DNA from: an uncultured Pelagibacteraceae bacterium
Lineage (GTDB): Bacteria; Pseudomonadota; Alphaproteobacteria; Pelagibacterales; Pelagibacteraceae
NCBI GenBank assembly: GCA_902615425.1
Contig: CACMPD010000002.1
Location: 1 to 64,000, forward strand
Direction of reading: 5' to 3'
Length of the DNA stretch: 64,000 nt
Position 1 is the first letter of the stretch. The number at the start of each line of letters is the position of its first letter. The position numbers and the translations under genes were made by a program. The notes under the pieces are model-generated. The model ran no database searches. It was not told the origin of the DNA and was given only the letters and a program-made list of their open reading frames with translations. This document shows, piece by piece, positions 16,863 through 25,520 of the stretch.

Positions 16863-19307
16863 ATGGAAAAAAAACTTCCAAGTAGCACAAAAGTTGTTGT
16901 GATAGGAGGTGGGGTAGTAGGTTGCTCTGTTGCTTATCATTTAGCTAAATTTGGATGGAAAGATACAATCCTTTTAGAGAGAGATCAATTAACGTCAGGA
17001 ACAACTTGGCATGCAGCAGGCTTAGTAAGTCAATTAGGTCCAACTGCAGCAGTTACAAAAATTAGAAAATATACTTTAGATTTATACAAAGAGCTTGAAA
17101 AAAAAGTTGATCATTCTGCAGGGTTAAGATTAAACGGAGCTCTTTCAATCGCTCAACATAAAGGTAGATGGCAAGAACTTCAAAGACAAGCAACGACAGC
17201 ACAACTTTATGATGTTGATGTAAGAATTTTAGATAAAGATCAAATTAAAAAAGATTATCCCATAATCAACACAGACGATGTCATAGGAGGAATATTTATG
17301 CCAGGTGATGGTGCTGCAGATCCTTCAGGTGTTACCCATATGTTGGCTAAAGCAGCAAGAATGGAAGGGGCACAAATTTTTGAGAAATCACCAGTTGAGG
17401 AAATTTTAACGAAAGATGGAAAAATTTCTGGAGTTAAAGTTAAAGGTCAAAAAATTGAATGTGAATATATTGTTTTAGCCTCAGGTATGTGGTCAAGGCA
17501 AATAGGAGAAAAAGCTGGTGTAAGTATTCCATTATACCCCGCTGAACATTTTTACATTATTACTGAACCAATTGAAAATTTATCTAAAACCTTACCAGTG
17601 GTAAGAGATTTTGATAATCGAACATATATAAAAGAAGATGCAGGAAAAATACTCGTTGGAATTTTTGAAGGAAATTCCATTCCTGCCTGGAATAAAACTA
17701 ATAAAGTTCCAGAAGATTTCTCCTTTGGTGAGTTTCAAGAAAATTTCGAACATTTTGAACCTTATTTAGCTTCAGCAATTAAAAGATTTCCAATTTTAGA
17801 AACTGCTGGAATAAGAAAATTTTTTTCAGGGCCAGAATCTTTTACCCCTGATACCAACACATTATTAGGAGAAGTTCCTGAGATTAAGAATTTTTTTGTA
17901 TGTTGTGGGTTAAATAGTATTGGAATTGGCAGTGGTGGTGGCATTGGTAAGGTTACAGCAGAGTGGTTAATGACTGGTCATATTAATGAAGATATTTTTA
18001 GTTATGATATAAAAAGATTTCAAAAGTTTCATTCAGAGTTAGGTTTTATCAAAAAAAGAATTACAGAGTCACTAGGAGATTTGTATGGAATGCATTGGCC
18101 CTTCAAACAACACAAAACTTCTAGGGATATAAAAAAACTTCCACACCATGATAATTTGAAAAGCTTTGGAGCCTGTTTTGGTGTATCTGGTGGATACGAA
18201 AGACCCATGTGGTTTGCACTAGATGGTGAAAAGGCAGAGTATGAATATAGTTATAACTATCAAAGTTGGTATCCCTCAGCTGAGTATGAAACAAGTAATA
18301 CAATAAAAAATGTTGGTTTATTTGATCTAACTCCTTTCTCAAAGTTTGAAATTAAATCTGATAAAGCCCATCAAGAATTACAAAGAATTTGTACCGCAAA
18401 TATTAAGAAAGAGATTGGTAAATGTACCTATACTCATATGTTAAATTCAGATGGAGGTATTGAGACTGATTTAACTATAGTGGCGATAGATGAAAACCAT
18501 TTTAGAATAATTAGTTCTGCCGCGACAAGAGAAAGAGACAAGCACCACATCAAAAAACATTTAAATAAAGATATTGAATTGAAAGATGTAACTGATGATT
18601 ATTGTGTTTTTGGTTTATTTGGACCCAAAAGCAGAAATCTTTTAAGTTCATTAAGTAAAGATAATTTTGATAATGAAAATTTCAAATTTGGAACAGCAAA
18701 ATTTATTTCAATCGGGGATATTAAAATTTGGACACAGAGATTATCTTATGTTGGGGAGTTAGGATATGAACTTTACGTTGAAACTAATGATGCCAAAAAA
18801 ATTTATGAATTAATTATAGAAAAAGGTAAAGATCATAATCTTTCAAATTGTGGTATGCATGCAATGGATATTATGCGAATGGAAAGTGGCTTTCTACATT
18901 GGGGACACGATATTTCGCCTGAGGAAAATCAATATCAAGCAGGTTTATCTTTTACAATCAGTAATAAAAAAAATGTAGATTTTATTGGTAAGTCAGCTCT
19001 TGAAAAAATTAATAATGAGAAGATCAAAACAAGATTTGCTATGTTTACATTAAAAGATAGTAAACCTGGAGAACCTCTATTACTTCATGATGAGCCTATT
19101 TATTTAGAAGATAAGATAATAGGTAGATCAACTTCAGGGAATTACTCTTTTAACTTTAAGAAAAATCTGACTTTTGGTTACATCAAAAACGATTTTTCCA
19201 ATGAAAAATTAAAAGGTAGTAAATTATTTATTGAAGTTGAGAAAAAGAAATATGAAATTGAATTGATTAATAAACCAATAAAACAGACCAATTTTAAGAC
19301 AAATTAA
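16863..19307 (+). CDS. Dimethylglycine/sarcosine dehydrogenase-like flavoprotein with GcvT domain
   Basis: 814 residues, two-part enzyme. The N-terminal DAO-type FAD domain (about 8-385) has VVVIGGGVVGCSVAYHL and TTWHAAGL, whose H50 is the covalent flavin histidine of DMGDH and SarDH. The C-terminal half (about 440-805) is GcvT-like, a folate-binding aminomethyltransferase (FGLFGPKSRNLLSSL, LSYVGELGYELY, GMHAMDIMRMESGF). It should demethylate an N-methyl or similar amine and pass C1 to tetrahydrofolate. In an operon with tpa-ald; the exact substrate cannot be told. Shares TTAA stop bases with the BASS gene. Confidence 0.8.
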   Translation: MEKKLPSSTKVVVIGGGVVGCSVAYHLAKFGWKDTILLERDQLTSGTTWHAAGLVSQLGPTAAVTKIRKYTLDLYKELEKKVDHSAGLRLNGALSIAQHKGRWQELQRQATTAQLYDVDVRILDKDQIKKDYPIINTDDVIGGIFMPGDGAADPSGVTHMLAKAARMEGAQIFEKSPVEEILTKDGKISGVKVKGQKIECEYIVLASGMWSRQIGEKAGVSIPLYPAEHFYIITEPIENLSKTLPVVRDFDNRTYIKEDAGKILVGIFEGNSIPAWNKTNKVPEDFSFGEFQENFEHFEPYLASAIKRFPILETAGIRKFFSGPESFTPDTNTLLGEVPEIKNFFVCCGLNSIGIGSGGGIGKVTAEWLMTGHINEDIFSYDIKRFQKFHSELGFIKKRITESLGDLYGMHWPFKQHKTSRDIKKLPHHDNLKSFGACFGVSGGYERPMWFALDGEKAEYEYSYNYQSWYPSAEYETSNTIKNVGLFDLTPFSKFEIKSDKAHQELQRICTANIKKEIGKCTYTHMLNSDGGIETDLTIVAIDENHFRIISSAATRERDKHHIKKHLNKDIELKDVTDDYCVFGLFGPKSRNLLSSLSKDNFDNENFKFGTAKFISIGDIKIWTQRLSYVGELGYELYVETNDAKKIYELIIEKGKDHNLSNCGMHAMDIMRMESGFLHWGHDISPEENQYQAGLSFTISNKKNVDFIGKSALEKINNEKIKTRFAMFTLKDSKPGEPLLLHDEPIYLEDKIIGRSTSGNYSFNFKKNLTFGYIKNDFSNEKLKGSKLFIEVEKKKYEIELINKPIKQTNFKTN

Positions 19308-20155
19308 ACTTTATTTTTTAAAAGAAAAACAAATATAAAACCAGTGATGTACATAATCAAAGCATATGCAGCTGTTGGAGTTATGTAGACTATATCTGTA
19401 CCGAATATTTGTGTAGAAACAAATATTGCTAAAGTACCATTTTGTAATCCACATTCTAAAGCAATACATTTTTGTTGTTTTATTCCTGAGGCAAAAGTTT
19501 TACCAAGATAATAAGCCACAATCATCATTGTTATATTTAGAATAAAAGTAATGAAACCTGCTTGCATTAGAAAATCTATAAAATTTTCTCTTTCTTCATA
19601 AAATGCAGCTATAAAAAAAATAACAAATAATATTATGTTAAGTTTTTCAAATATTTGAATTTTCGAATTTACAAAATTTTCAGCAAATTTTCTAATAATC
19701 ATCCCTAAGATCACCGGAACAGTTACAACCAAAAACATTTTTAGCGCTATACCAGTCATTGAAATATTTTGAGAAATATCAGTAATTCCAAATAAATCAG
19801 CAGATGTAAAAATTATAAGAGGAACAGTAATAATAGAAATTAAACTGATTACAGCTGTTAAAGAAATAGATAAAGCAACATCTCCATTAGCAAATTTTGT
19901 TAATATATTAGATGTAACTCCACCTGGTGCAGCAGCGATAATCATAACTCCAATTGCTATTTCAGGTGTTACTTTTAAAATAATAATTAATAAGTAAGCA
20001 ACTAATGGAAGAATAATTAATTGAGAAAAAAAACCTACAAAAAAATCCTTTGGAGTTTTTAATATTCTCGTAAAATCATCAATCTTTAATCCCAAACCTA
20101 AACCCAACATTATTAATGCGAGTATGATAGGTGCTATTTTTGTTACTATTTCCAT
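19304..20155 (-). CDS. BASS-family (bile acid:sodium symporter) transporter
   Basis: 283 residues and about nine to ten hydrophobic helices. LALIMLGLGLGLKIDDF, the MIIAAAPGGVTSNILTKFANGDVALSISLTA region (Na-binding crossover) and ALECGLQNGTLAIFVSTQIFG are BASS hallmarks. Members move organic anions such as pyruvate, pantothenate, sulfonated bile acids or 2-keto acids with sodium. It converges on the DMGDH-like gene and may serve the same locus, but the substrate is unknown. Confidence 0.8.
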   Translation of the reverse strand: MEIVTKIAPIILALIMLGLGLGLKIDDFTRILKTPKDFFVGFFSQLIILPLVAYLLIIILKVTPEIAIGVMIIAAAPGGVTSNILTKFANGDVALSISLTAVISLISIITVPLIIFTSADLFGITDISQNISMTGIALKMFLVVTVPVILGMIIRKFAENFVNSKIQIFEKLNIILFVIFFIAAFYEERENFIDFLMQAGFITFILNITMMIVAYYLGKTFASGIKQQKCIALECGLQNGTLAIFVSTQIFGTDIVYITPTAAYALIMYITGFIFVFLLKNKV

Positions 20156-20199
20156 GACCCCTCAGTGTAATAATATAACGTCTATAATTTATTTAAGAT

Positions 20200-21180
20200 T
20201 TATGAAATTACAAGAAGATTTAGAACTTTACGTATAAATTTAGCTTTAAACTTAAAAGCTTCAGTTTGGTATGGTATAATTTTCTTAAAATTAAATGAGG
20301 ATAAAGTATATTGTTTTTTTTCATTGAGTTTAATTAAATCATTCTTCATCAAATATTTACATTTTCTTATTACTGTTGCTCTTGGTATTAATGTCATGTC
20401 TGAAATAGACATTGCGCTTATACCTGAAGTTGAGCCAACATTATCAATCAGTATTTTACTCGCAGCACCATGATCTAGTGGTAATTTTTTTGTTTCTATA
20501 TTTTTTAAATTTTTGGTTACGTTCAATGATTGATTCATACAAATAGTTCCCCAAACATGAAACGTACTTAGATCTTGCATGAATTTGTGATACCCAATTA
20601 TTAATGGTATTTGCATTCGATAAAACCACCGCCAACATAATGTAAATTTTTTTTTAATTAAACTTTCAATTAACTTGACATCAACTTTTTTTGAAAAGTG
20701 CTTATCTCTATGTAAGGCTTCAGCCACTAATAAGATATATTTTGATGAAAGTTTAATTTGATTTTGAGGTTTCACAAAAGTAAATGCTTTACCATCAATA
20801 ACAATTTTTTTTTTATCTCTTTTAATTACACCTTCTTTTTCAAGTTCTAAAACTTTTCTTCTTATCGTTTCTTTTGGTAGATCTAATTTCTCACATAATT
20901 CAGTAATACTAAACTTATCTATTTGAACATATGATTTAGAATAATATTCATCATAAGTTTGTTGAATATTCATTTGATCATAAAATTGAAGTGTTTTTTC
21001 TATAAGTGAAATTATAATCATGTATTTGTAGTGATCATTAAAAGCCCAGTACACATTGTTCATCCAATTCCACTGATGTGATATCCATTCATTAGCTAAT
21101 TCAGAGTAGTTATTCATTATACTTTCATAAACCTGATCATCGGTTAAGGTTTTACTGAAATCGATTTGTTCTAAACTCAT
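20200..21180 (-). CDS. Winged-helix transcriptional regulator, unrecognised family
   Basis: 326 residues. Two DNA-binding-like segments are visible: FSITELCEKLDLPKETIRRKVLELEKEGVIKRD (about 95-127) and the C-terminal GISAMSISDMTLIPRATVIRKCKYLMKNDLIKLNEKKQ (about 252-290), each a helix-turn-helix plus wing. The middle is helical and aromatic-rich. ATG 21180 (MSLEQIDFSK) is preferred: the longer start at 21219 would place coding sequence over the first of two upstream direct repeats. Those repeats suggest autoregulation. The target pathway is unknown. Confidence 0.6.
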   Translation of the reverse strand: MSLEQIDFSKTLTDDQVYESIMNNYSELANEWISHQWNWMNNVYWAFNDHYKYMIIISLIEKTLQFYDQMNIQQTYDEYYSKSYVQIDKFSITELCEKLDLPKETIRRKVLELEKEGVIKRDKKKIVIDGKAFTFVKPQNQIKLSSKYILLVAEALHRDKHFSKKVDVKLIESLIKKKFTLCWRWFYRMQIPLIIGYHKFMQDLSTFHVWGTICMNQSLNVTKNLKNIETKKLPLDHGAASKILIDNVGSTSGISAMSISDMTLIPRATVIRKCKYLMKNDLIKLNEKKQYTLSSFNFKKIIPYQTEAFKFKAKFIRKVLNLLVIS

Positions 21181-21200
21181 AAATTTGAATTCGAGAATAT

Positions 21201-21247
21201 TGACCCAAATTGAACACATGTCAATCTAATAGTGACCCAAATTGAAC
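21201..21247. promoter_or_regulatory. Direct-repeat operator upstream of the winged-helix regulator
   Basis: TGACCCAAATTGAAC occurs exactly at 21201-21215 and again at 21233-21247, a 32 bp period (three helical turns). The pair sits between the regulator start (21180, minus) and the small membrane-protein gene start (21293, plus), where an autoregulator would bind. Confidence 0.55.
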
Positions 21248-21292
21248 TTCAGGAAAATTGTTCGACTGATATTTTAATGTACTAATCCTGCC

Positions 21293-21514
21293 ATGAACAA
21301 TAAAGGCTTTGCAGAGACACATACTAACATCGAGACCCCAAATGATGTTGATGTTGCTGAAAAGCCTTTAAAAACATCAAAGAAGAGAGTTGATATAAAT
21401 ATCTTAAAGTCAAAGCTAGAAGAAACAGAGGCCAAGGAACTTAAAAAAAATATTTTCATTTTATCATTGCTGATAATGGGTGTGGGAGCCTTTGGAATTT
21501 ATCTTTCATTATAA
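21293..21514 (+). CDS. Small C-tail-anchored membrane protein
   Basis: 73 residues: a charged N-terminal 45 (ETHTNIETPNDVDVAEKPLKTSKKRVD) with a helix rich in K/E (INILKSKLEETEAKELKKN) and one C-terminal membrane helix IFILSLLIMGVGAFGIYLSL. It probably exposes the N-terminal part to the cytosol. Not recognised. It is followed 40 bp later by a gene of the same architecture and is divergent from the regulator. Confidence 0.5.
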   Translation: MNNKGFAETHTNIETPNDVDVAEKPLKTSKKRVDINILKSKLEETEAKELKKNIFILSLLIMGVGAFGIYLSL

Positions 21515-21554
21515 CGAATTTGCAAAAATCAATTATACGTGATTAAATAATAGT

Positions 21555-21761
21555 ATGAAAAATTCAGGTATCAACGTCAAAGAAAAGCTTATAGCTAGAT
21601 ACCTTGAAAAAGATCCACCATCAACTCAATTAAAAAGCAGCAACATAAACGTTCTTTTAAATAGAATTGCAGTTAATAAAAAAAATGAAAACAGAAAAAA
21701 ATTATATTTTTCAGCAGCTGCTTCAACAGGGTTGATTTTATTTGGTCTAATCATTTTCTAA
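21555..21761 (+). CDS. Second small C-tail-anchored membrane protein
   Basis: 68 residues with the same plan as the preceding gene: a soluble basic N-terminus (VKEKLIARYLEKDPPSTQLKSSNINVLLNRIAVNKK), then a single C-terminal helix (LYFSAAASTGLILFGLIIF) directly after a KKNENRKK positive cluster. The shared pattern NIN(V/I)L in both proteins hints at paralogy. Function unknown. Confidence 0.5.
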   Translation: MKNSGINVKEKLIARYLEKDPPSTQLKSSNINVLLNRIAVNKKNENRKKLYFSAAASTGLILFGLIIF

Positions 21762-21843
21762 GAAAAATTAGTTAATTTTATAACTTTTACTTCATTAATA
21801 AATATTGAATCAATTTATTAAACTATTATAAATCTCATCAAAA

Positions 21844-21920
21844 GGCGGGGTAGCTCAGTTGGTTAGAGCGCGGGACTCATAAGCCCGAGGTCAGTGGTTC
21901 GATCCCACTTCCCGCTACCA
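21844..21920 (+). tRNA. tRNA-Met (CAT), elongator type
   Basis: Cloverleaf read by eye: acceptor GGCGGGG with 3' CCCGCT (two terminal G-U pairs), D arm AGCTCAGTTGGTTAGAGC, anticodon stem/loop CGGGACTCATAAGCCCG with CAT, T arm GGTTCGATCC, and an encoded CCA. The 5' GGCGGGGTAGCTCAG fits elongator Met rather than fMet. A lysidine-type Ile tRNA with CAT is the alternative. Its 3' 48 bp is duplicated at 23582-23629. Confidence 0.9.
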
Positions 21921-21921
21921 T
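21874..21921 (+). repeat. attL-like copy: 3' half of tRNA-Met
   Basis: 48 bp, beginning in the anticodon stem (GACTCATAAGCC) and running one base past CCA, repeated at 23582-23629 with one C-to-T difference (21906 versus 23614). The bases immediately outside differ, so identity stops sharply at the anticodon arm, a usual crossover point for tRNA-targeting tyrosine integrases. Confidence 0.75.
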
Positions 21922-22005
21922 TCTAGATGATCGTATGCGTTTTGCTCCAATAGTGCACCAATTAAACTTTTAAATTAAATTAGCTTCTGATAATATTTGA
22001 TTGTG

Positions 22006-23445
22006 GTGAGAAAAATATTATCAGTTATATTTTTGACAGCAATAATTAGTCCCAATGCATTTGCAAATGATAAAACTCTTGTAAAGTTTCATGAGTGGTT
22101 AATTCAAAATAACTCTAAAGAATTCGTAGAAATCAATGAACATTACGAAGAGTGTAAAAAATGCACTAGATGGGATGCAGGACCACAATGCTTTGAAGAA
22201 ATTGCAAAACCTAAAAAACAATGTGTTTTGGATGGTGATCAAAGTTATGGTGAGAATGGATATAAGTGGTCAAATCGAAAGTATAAAAACAATCTTAAAA
22301 TAAAGTTTTATGATGGTTGGATACCTGAAAGTTGGGAAAATGTTAAACCAAATTATGGTACTCTAGTTTATGAGCTTTTTAGATTCATTGAAAGACCTTT
22401 TAAAATTCAGAGAGTTGATACTTATGAGGTAGAGCCATCTAGTAATCCTTATGAATTTAGATCAAGTTTAAAAGAAGACAAATATATAGATAAGCAATTG
22501 AAAAAAACTGCATTGTTAAGTTATCTTCTTTTTGAAGACGGTCAAATCACCATTGACAAAATTAGTCCGAACGATCGATTTGGAAAATTTATAAATAATG
22601 AAACAAAGTTAAGATCAATGTCGGTTGGTAGAAGTATGGCTTCATATACATTAGCTCATGCAATTTGTGATGGATATATTGATAGTGTTCACACAAGATT
22701 AGACGATTGGCCACTACTTGAAAACACTCTTTATTATAACCAAAAACTCTCAGACATATTAAATATGAATTCTGGTGACCATGAATATATCGAAAAAGGT
22801 AAATTTATAAATAGTAAAAACTTAGCTGAAAAATTTAAAGGATCTCTCGATGATCACGCGGTAAGTTTAGAGGAATACTTATTTTATTTAAAGAATATCA
22901 AAAGTTCTAAGCGAAGGTTTAACTATCACAGTATTAATTCACATATAGTTTTAAATTATGTTTTGTTTAAAACAGGAGATGATTTTGAAAAAATATTAGA
23001 AAAAACTTTTAAGGATAAAGCCAAAATTAAAAATAGTGTCCTTTTTTTTAAAACTGCTGGACCAAAAAAAGAGGGTAATGCAAATATTATGTTTTATGCA
23101 ACAAGATATGATTATTTAAGAATTGCAAAAGCAATGCTTGAGGACTGGCAAAATGATACTTGTGAGGGTAAGTTTTTAAAGACAATTTTTAATAACAGAA
23201 TAAGCAAAGAAAATGAAAAAAGAAAAGGAAAAACACAGTGGAAATTTGCCAAAGGTTATGCTGGTCAGTTTCAAACTCATTACACTGGTATAAATAAAGA
23301 TAGACCCGTAATGGGCATGCATGGCTATGGTGGTCAGCATGTTGTAATTGATTTTGATAACTCTAGAATTGTTGTAGCAAATGCAATTCATGAAAATTTC
23401 AATTATCCGAAAATAGTTTATGGCCCAATTAAAAAAGGTAAATAA
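22006..23445 (+). CDS. Exported beta-lactamase/6-aminohexanoate hydrolase-fold protein
   Basis: About 480 residues. Signal peptide RKILSVIFLTAIISPNAFA, then an N-terminal region with several Cys (EECKKC, GPQC, KKQC), then a serine beta-lactamase/PBP (PF00144-like) domain: SMSVGRSMASYTLAHAICDGYI matches the SxxK helix and GMHGYGGQHVVIDFDNSRIVVA the terminal strand box. The usual catalytic Lys is Arg (SVGR, tcg-gtt-ggt-aga). There is no good ATG; GTG 22006 (or TTG 21997/GTG 22003) starts it. It lies alone between two copies of the tRNA 3' end, implying horizontal acquisition. Substrate unknown. Confidence 0.65.
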   Translation: MRKILSVIFLTAIISPNAFANDKTLVKFHEWLIQNNSKEFVEINEHYEECKKCTRWDAGPQCFEEIAKPKKQCVLDGDQSYGENGYKWSNRKYKNNLKIKFYDGWIPESWENVKPNYGTLVYELFRFIERPFKIQRVDTYEVEPSSNPYEFRSSLKEDKYIDKQLKKTALLSYLLFEDGQITIDKISPNDRFGKFINNETKLRSMSVGRSMASYTLAHAICDGYIDSVHTRLDDWPLLENTLYYNQKLSDILNMNSGDHEYIEKGKFINSKNLAEKFKGSLDDHAVSLEEYLFYLKNIKSSKRRFNYHSINSHIVLNYVLFKTGDDFEKILEKTFKDKAKIKNSVLFFKTAGPKKEGNANIMFYATRYDYLRIAKAMLEDWQNDTCEGKFLKTIFNNRISKENEKRKGKTQWKFAKGYAGQFQTHYTGINKDRPVMGMHGYGGQHVVIDFDNSRIVVANAIHENFNYPKIVYGPIKKGK

Positions 23446-23581
23446 ATTTCTGCTCCATATACGCGTCAATGACATTGGTTCTTGACTAAGATACTATAAT
23501 TTGTATCAGTATCATTAGAAAGGATAGAGAGCATTTACAGGAGTAATTGCTTTAGAGTGAGTGAGCAGGGTCATGGCGATA

Positions 23582-23629
23582 GACTCATAAGCCCGAGGTC
23601 AGTGGTTCGATCCTACTTCCCGCTACCAT
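23582..23629 (+). repeat. attR-like partial tRNA-Met copy
   Basis: A 48 bp duplicate of the 3' half of the tRNA at 21874-21921, without acceptor 5' strand, D arm or a paired anticodon stem, so not a functional tRNA. With the intact gene it brackets 1.66 kb of DNA containing only one gene and no integrase. The glycosyltransferase gene starts 11 bp downstream. Confidence 0.75.
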
Positions 23630-23640
23630 ATTAATTTTAT

Positions 23641-24483
23641 ATGAAAACTTTCGATTTGACGGTCATAATCACTTCATTCCATAGCAGAGATAAAATTTTT
23701 AGTTGTATAGAGTCAATTGAAAAAAGTATTAAAATTATCGTTATTGAAAATTCAAATGATGAAAAATTAAAGGAAGAAATTCAATCTAAATATCAAAATG
23801 TGGAATGTATTTTGTCAAAAGAAAATTTAGGGTATGGAGCAGGAAACAATCTAGGTCTATCAAGGGTTAAAACTAGTTATGCTTTAATAGTAAACCCTGA
23901 TGTGACTTTAAATAATGATGCGGTAAATAAATTCTTTTTAAGCATCAATAACTTAGGTGATTTTGGAATTATCGCCCCAATATCTCAAAATGAAAAATAC
24001 AATAATTTTAATATTAATGAGGATAAAGAAATTAAAGAGGTAGATAATGTCAAAGGTTTTGCAATGTTTTTAAATATGAAAAATCTTAAGCAAATTAATT
24101 TTTTTGATGATAATTTTTTCCTTTATTTTGAAGAAATAGACTTATGTAGAAGATTAAAAAAAAATAATTCAAAAATATTTATAGATCCCACAATTAAAGT
24201 AAGCCATTTAGGTGGCACATCGCATAATTTAGAAATCGAGAAACCTATGGAGCTTTCTAGAAATTGGCACTGGATGTGGTCAACATTTTATTTTCATAAA
24301 AAACATTACGGATACTTAACAGCAATGATAAAGATTCTACCGAAATTATCATCATCTTTAATAAAATTCGTATTTTTTTTTATAACACTTCAAAAGTATA
24401 AAAGTGAAATTTATAAATATAGATTATCAGGTATTATTAATTCTGTTTTATTAAAGAAATCATGGTATAGACCTAAACTTTAA
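23641..24483 (+). CDS. Family 2 glycosyltransferase (WbbL-like)
   Basis: 280 residues. GT-A fold: LTVIITSFHSRDKIFSCIESI start, ENLGYGAGNNLGL loop, NPDVTL (the DxD-like metal site region) and FFLYFEEIDLCRRLKK typical of rhamnosyltransferase-like GT2 enzymes. A hydrophobic C-terminal stretch (KLSSSLIKFVFFFITL) could associate with the membrane. It probably adds a sugar to a surface glycan, and with the epimerase gene downstream forms a short sugar island right after the tRNA remnant. Confidence 0.8.
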   Translation: MKTFDLTVIITSFHSRDKIFSCIESIEKSIKIIVIENSNDEKLKEEIQSKYQNVECILSKENLGYGAGNNLGLSRVKTSYALIVNPDVTLNNDAVNKFFLSINNLGDFGIIAPISQNEKYNNFNINEDKEIKEVDNVKGFAMFLNMKNLKQINFFDDNFFLYFEEIDLCRRLKKNNSKIFIDPTIKVSHLGGTSHNLEIEKPMELSRNWHWMWSTFYFHKKHYGYLTAMIKILPKLSSSLIKFVFFFITLQKYKSEIYKYRLSGIINSVLLKKSWYRPKL

Positions 24484-24506
24484 ATGTATAATAATTTAGA
24501 TTTTTA

Positions 24507-25520
24507 ATGACAACTAAATACAATATCCTTATAACTGGTGTAGCGGGTTTTTTAGGTTCACATTTATCAGAAAAATTATTAGATCTCGGACATAAAGTTG
24601 TTGGTGTAGATAATATGATAGGTGGTTATAAAGATAACATACATAAAGATATAGAGTTTCATAATCTGGATTGTAGCGATTTTTCAAATGTAAGAAAAAT
24701 AATGAAAAATATTGATGTTGTCTATCATTGTGCAGCAACAGCTCATGAAGGTTTGTCAGTATTTTCACCTTACGAAATTACAAAAAATAATTACCTCGCT
24801 TCAGTTTCAATTTTTTCTGCAGCTATAAATGAAAAAGTAAAAAGAATAATTTTTTGTTCTTCTATGGCAAGATATGGAGATCAAAAAACACCCTTTACAG
24901 AAGATATGATTCCTAAACCTGTTGATCCTTATGGTATCTCTAAAGTGGCAGCTGAAGATGTATTAAAAAATCTTTGTGATTTAAATAATATAGAGTGGGT
25001 AATTGCTGTTCCACATAATATTATAGGGCCTAGACAAATTTACACTGACCCATATAGAAATGTAGTCTCAATATTTTTAAATAGAATGCTACAAGGAAAA
25101 CCTCCAATAGTTTATGGTGATGGCGAGCAAAAACGATGCTTTTCATATATTGATGATTGTTTAAGCTGCTTAGTTCCCATGTTAGATCAAAAAAATTTAA
25201 ACAAACAAGTAATCAACATAGGACCCGATGAAGAATTTGTGACTGTTAACAAAGTAGTTGAAATTTGTTCTAACATAACCGGTTCAAACCTTGAGGCGGT
25301 TTATAAAGAGGACAGGCCAAGAGAGGTGAAGCATGCTACTTGTTCTGCTGATAAAGCAAGAAAATTATTAAATTACGAGACAAAAGTAAGTTTGAATGAG
25401 GGTGTAAAAAAAACTTACGATTATATAAAAAAAAGAGGACCTAAAGATTTCAATTATCGTTTAACTATTGAGATTGATAATGATTTAACTCCAGATACTT
25501 GGAAAAACAAAGAAATTTAA
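24507..25520 (+). CDS. NAD-dependent sugar epimerase/dehydratase (extended SDR)
   Basis: 337 residues. NAD loop GVAGFLGSHL, acidic residue D in VVGVDN, catalytic SSMARYGD...PYGISKVAAED (Ser and YxxxK), and the nucleotide-sugar loop PPIVYGDGEQKRCFSYIDDC. Resembles UDP-glucose/GlcNAc 4-epimerases and related enzymes that make activated sugars for surface polysaccharide. Exact substrate unclear. Its stop shares TTAA with the converging methyltransferase gene. Confidence 0.8.
   Translation: MTTKYNILITGVAGFLGSHLSEKLLDLGHKVVGVDNMIGGYKDNIHKDIEFHNLDCSDFSNVRKIMKNIDVVYHCAATAHEGLSVFSPYEITKNNYLASVSIFSAAINEKVKRIIFCSSMARYGDQKTPFTEDMIPKPVDPYGISKVAAEDVLKNLCDLNNIEWVIAVPHNIIGPRQIYTDPYRNVVSIFLNRMLQGKPPIVYGDGEQKRCFSYIDDCLSCLVPMLDQKNLNKQVINIGPDEEFVTVNKVVEICSNITGSNLEAVYKEDRPREVKHATCSADKARKLLNYETKVSLNEGVKKTYDYIKKRGPKDFNYRLTIEIDNDLTPDTWKNKEI

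Noticed and set aside
21181-21219. Longer start of the winged-helix regulator
   Set aside because: It would run over the first of two operator-like repeats and adds 13 unconserved-looking residues.
23582-23629. A second functional tRNA-Met
   Set aside because: It has no acceptor 5' strand, D arm or anticodon stem; it is a duplicated 3' fragment.
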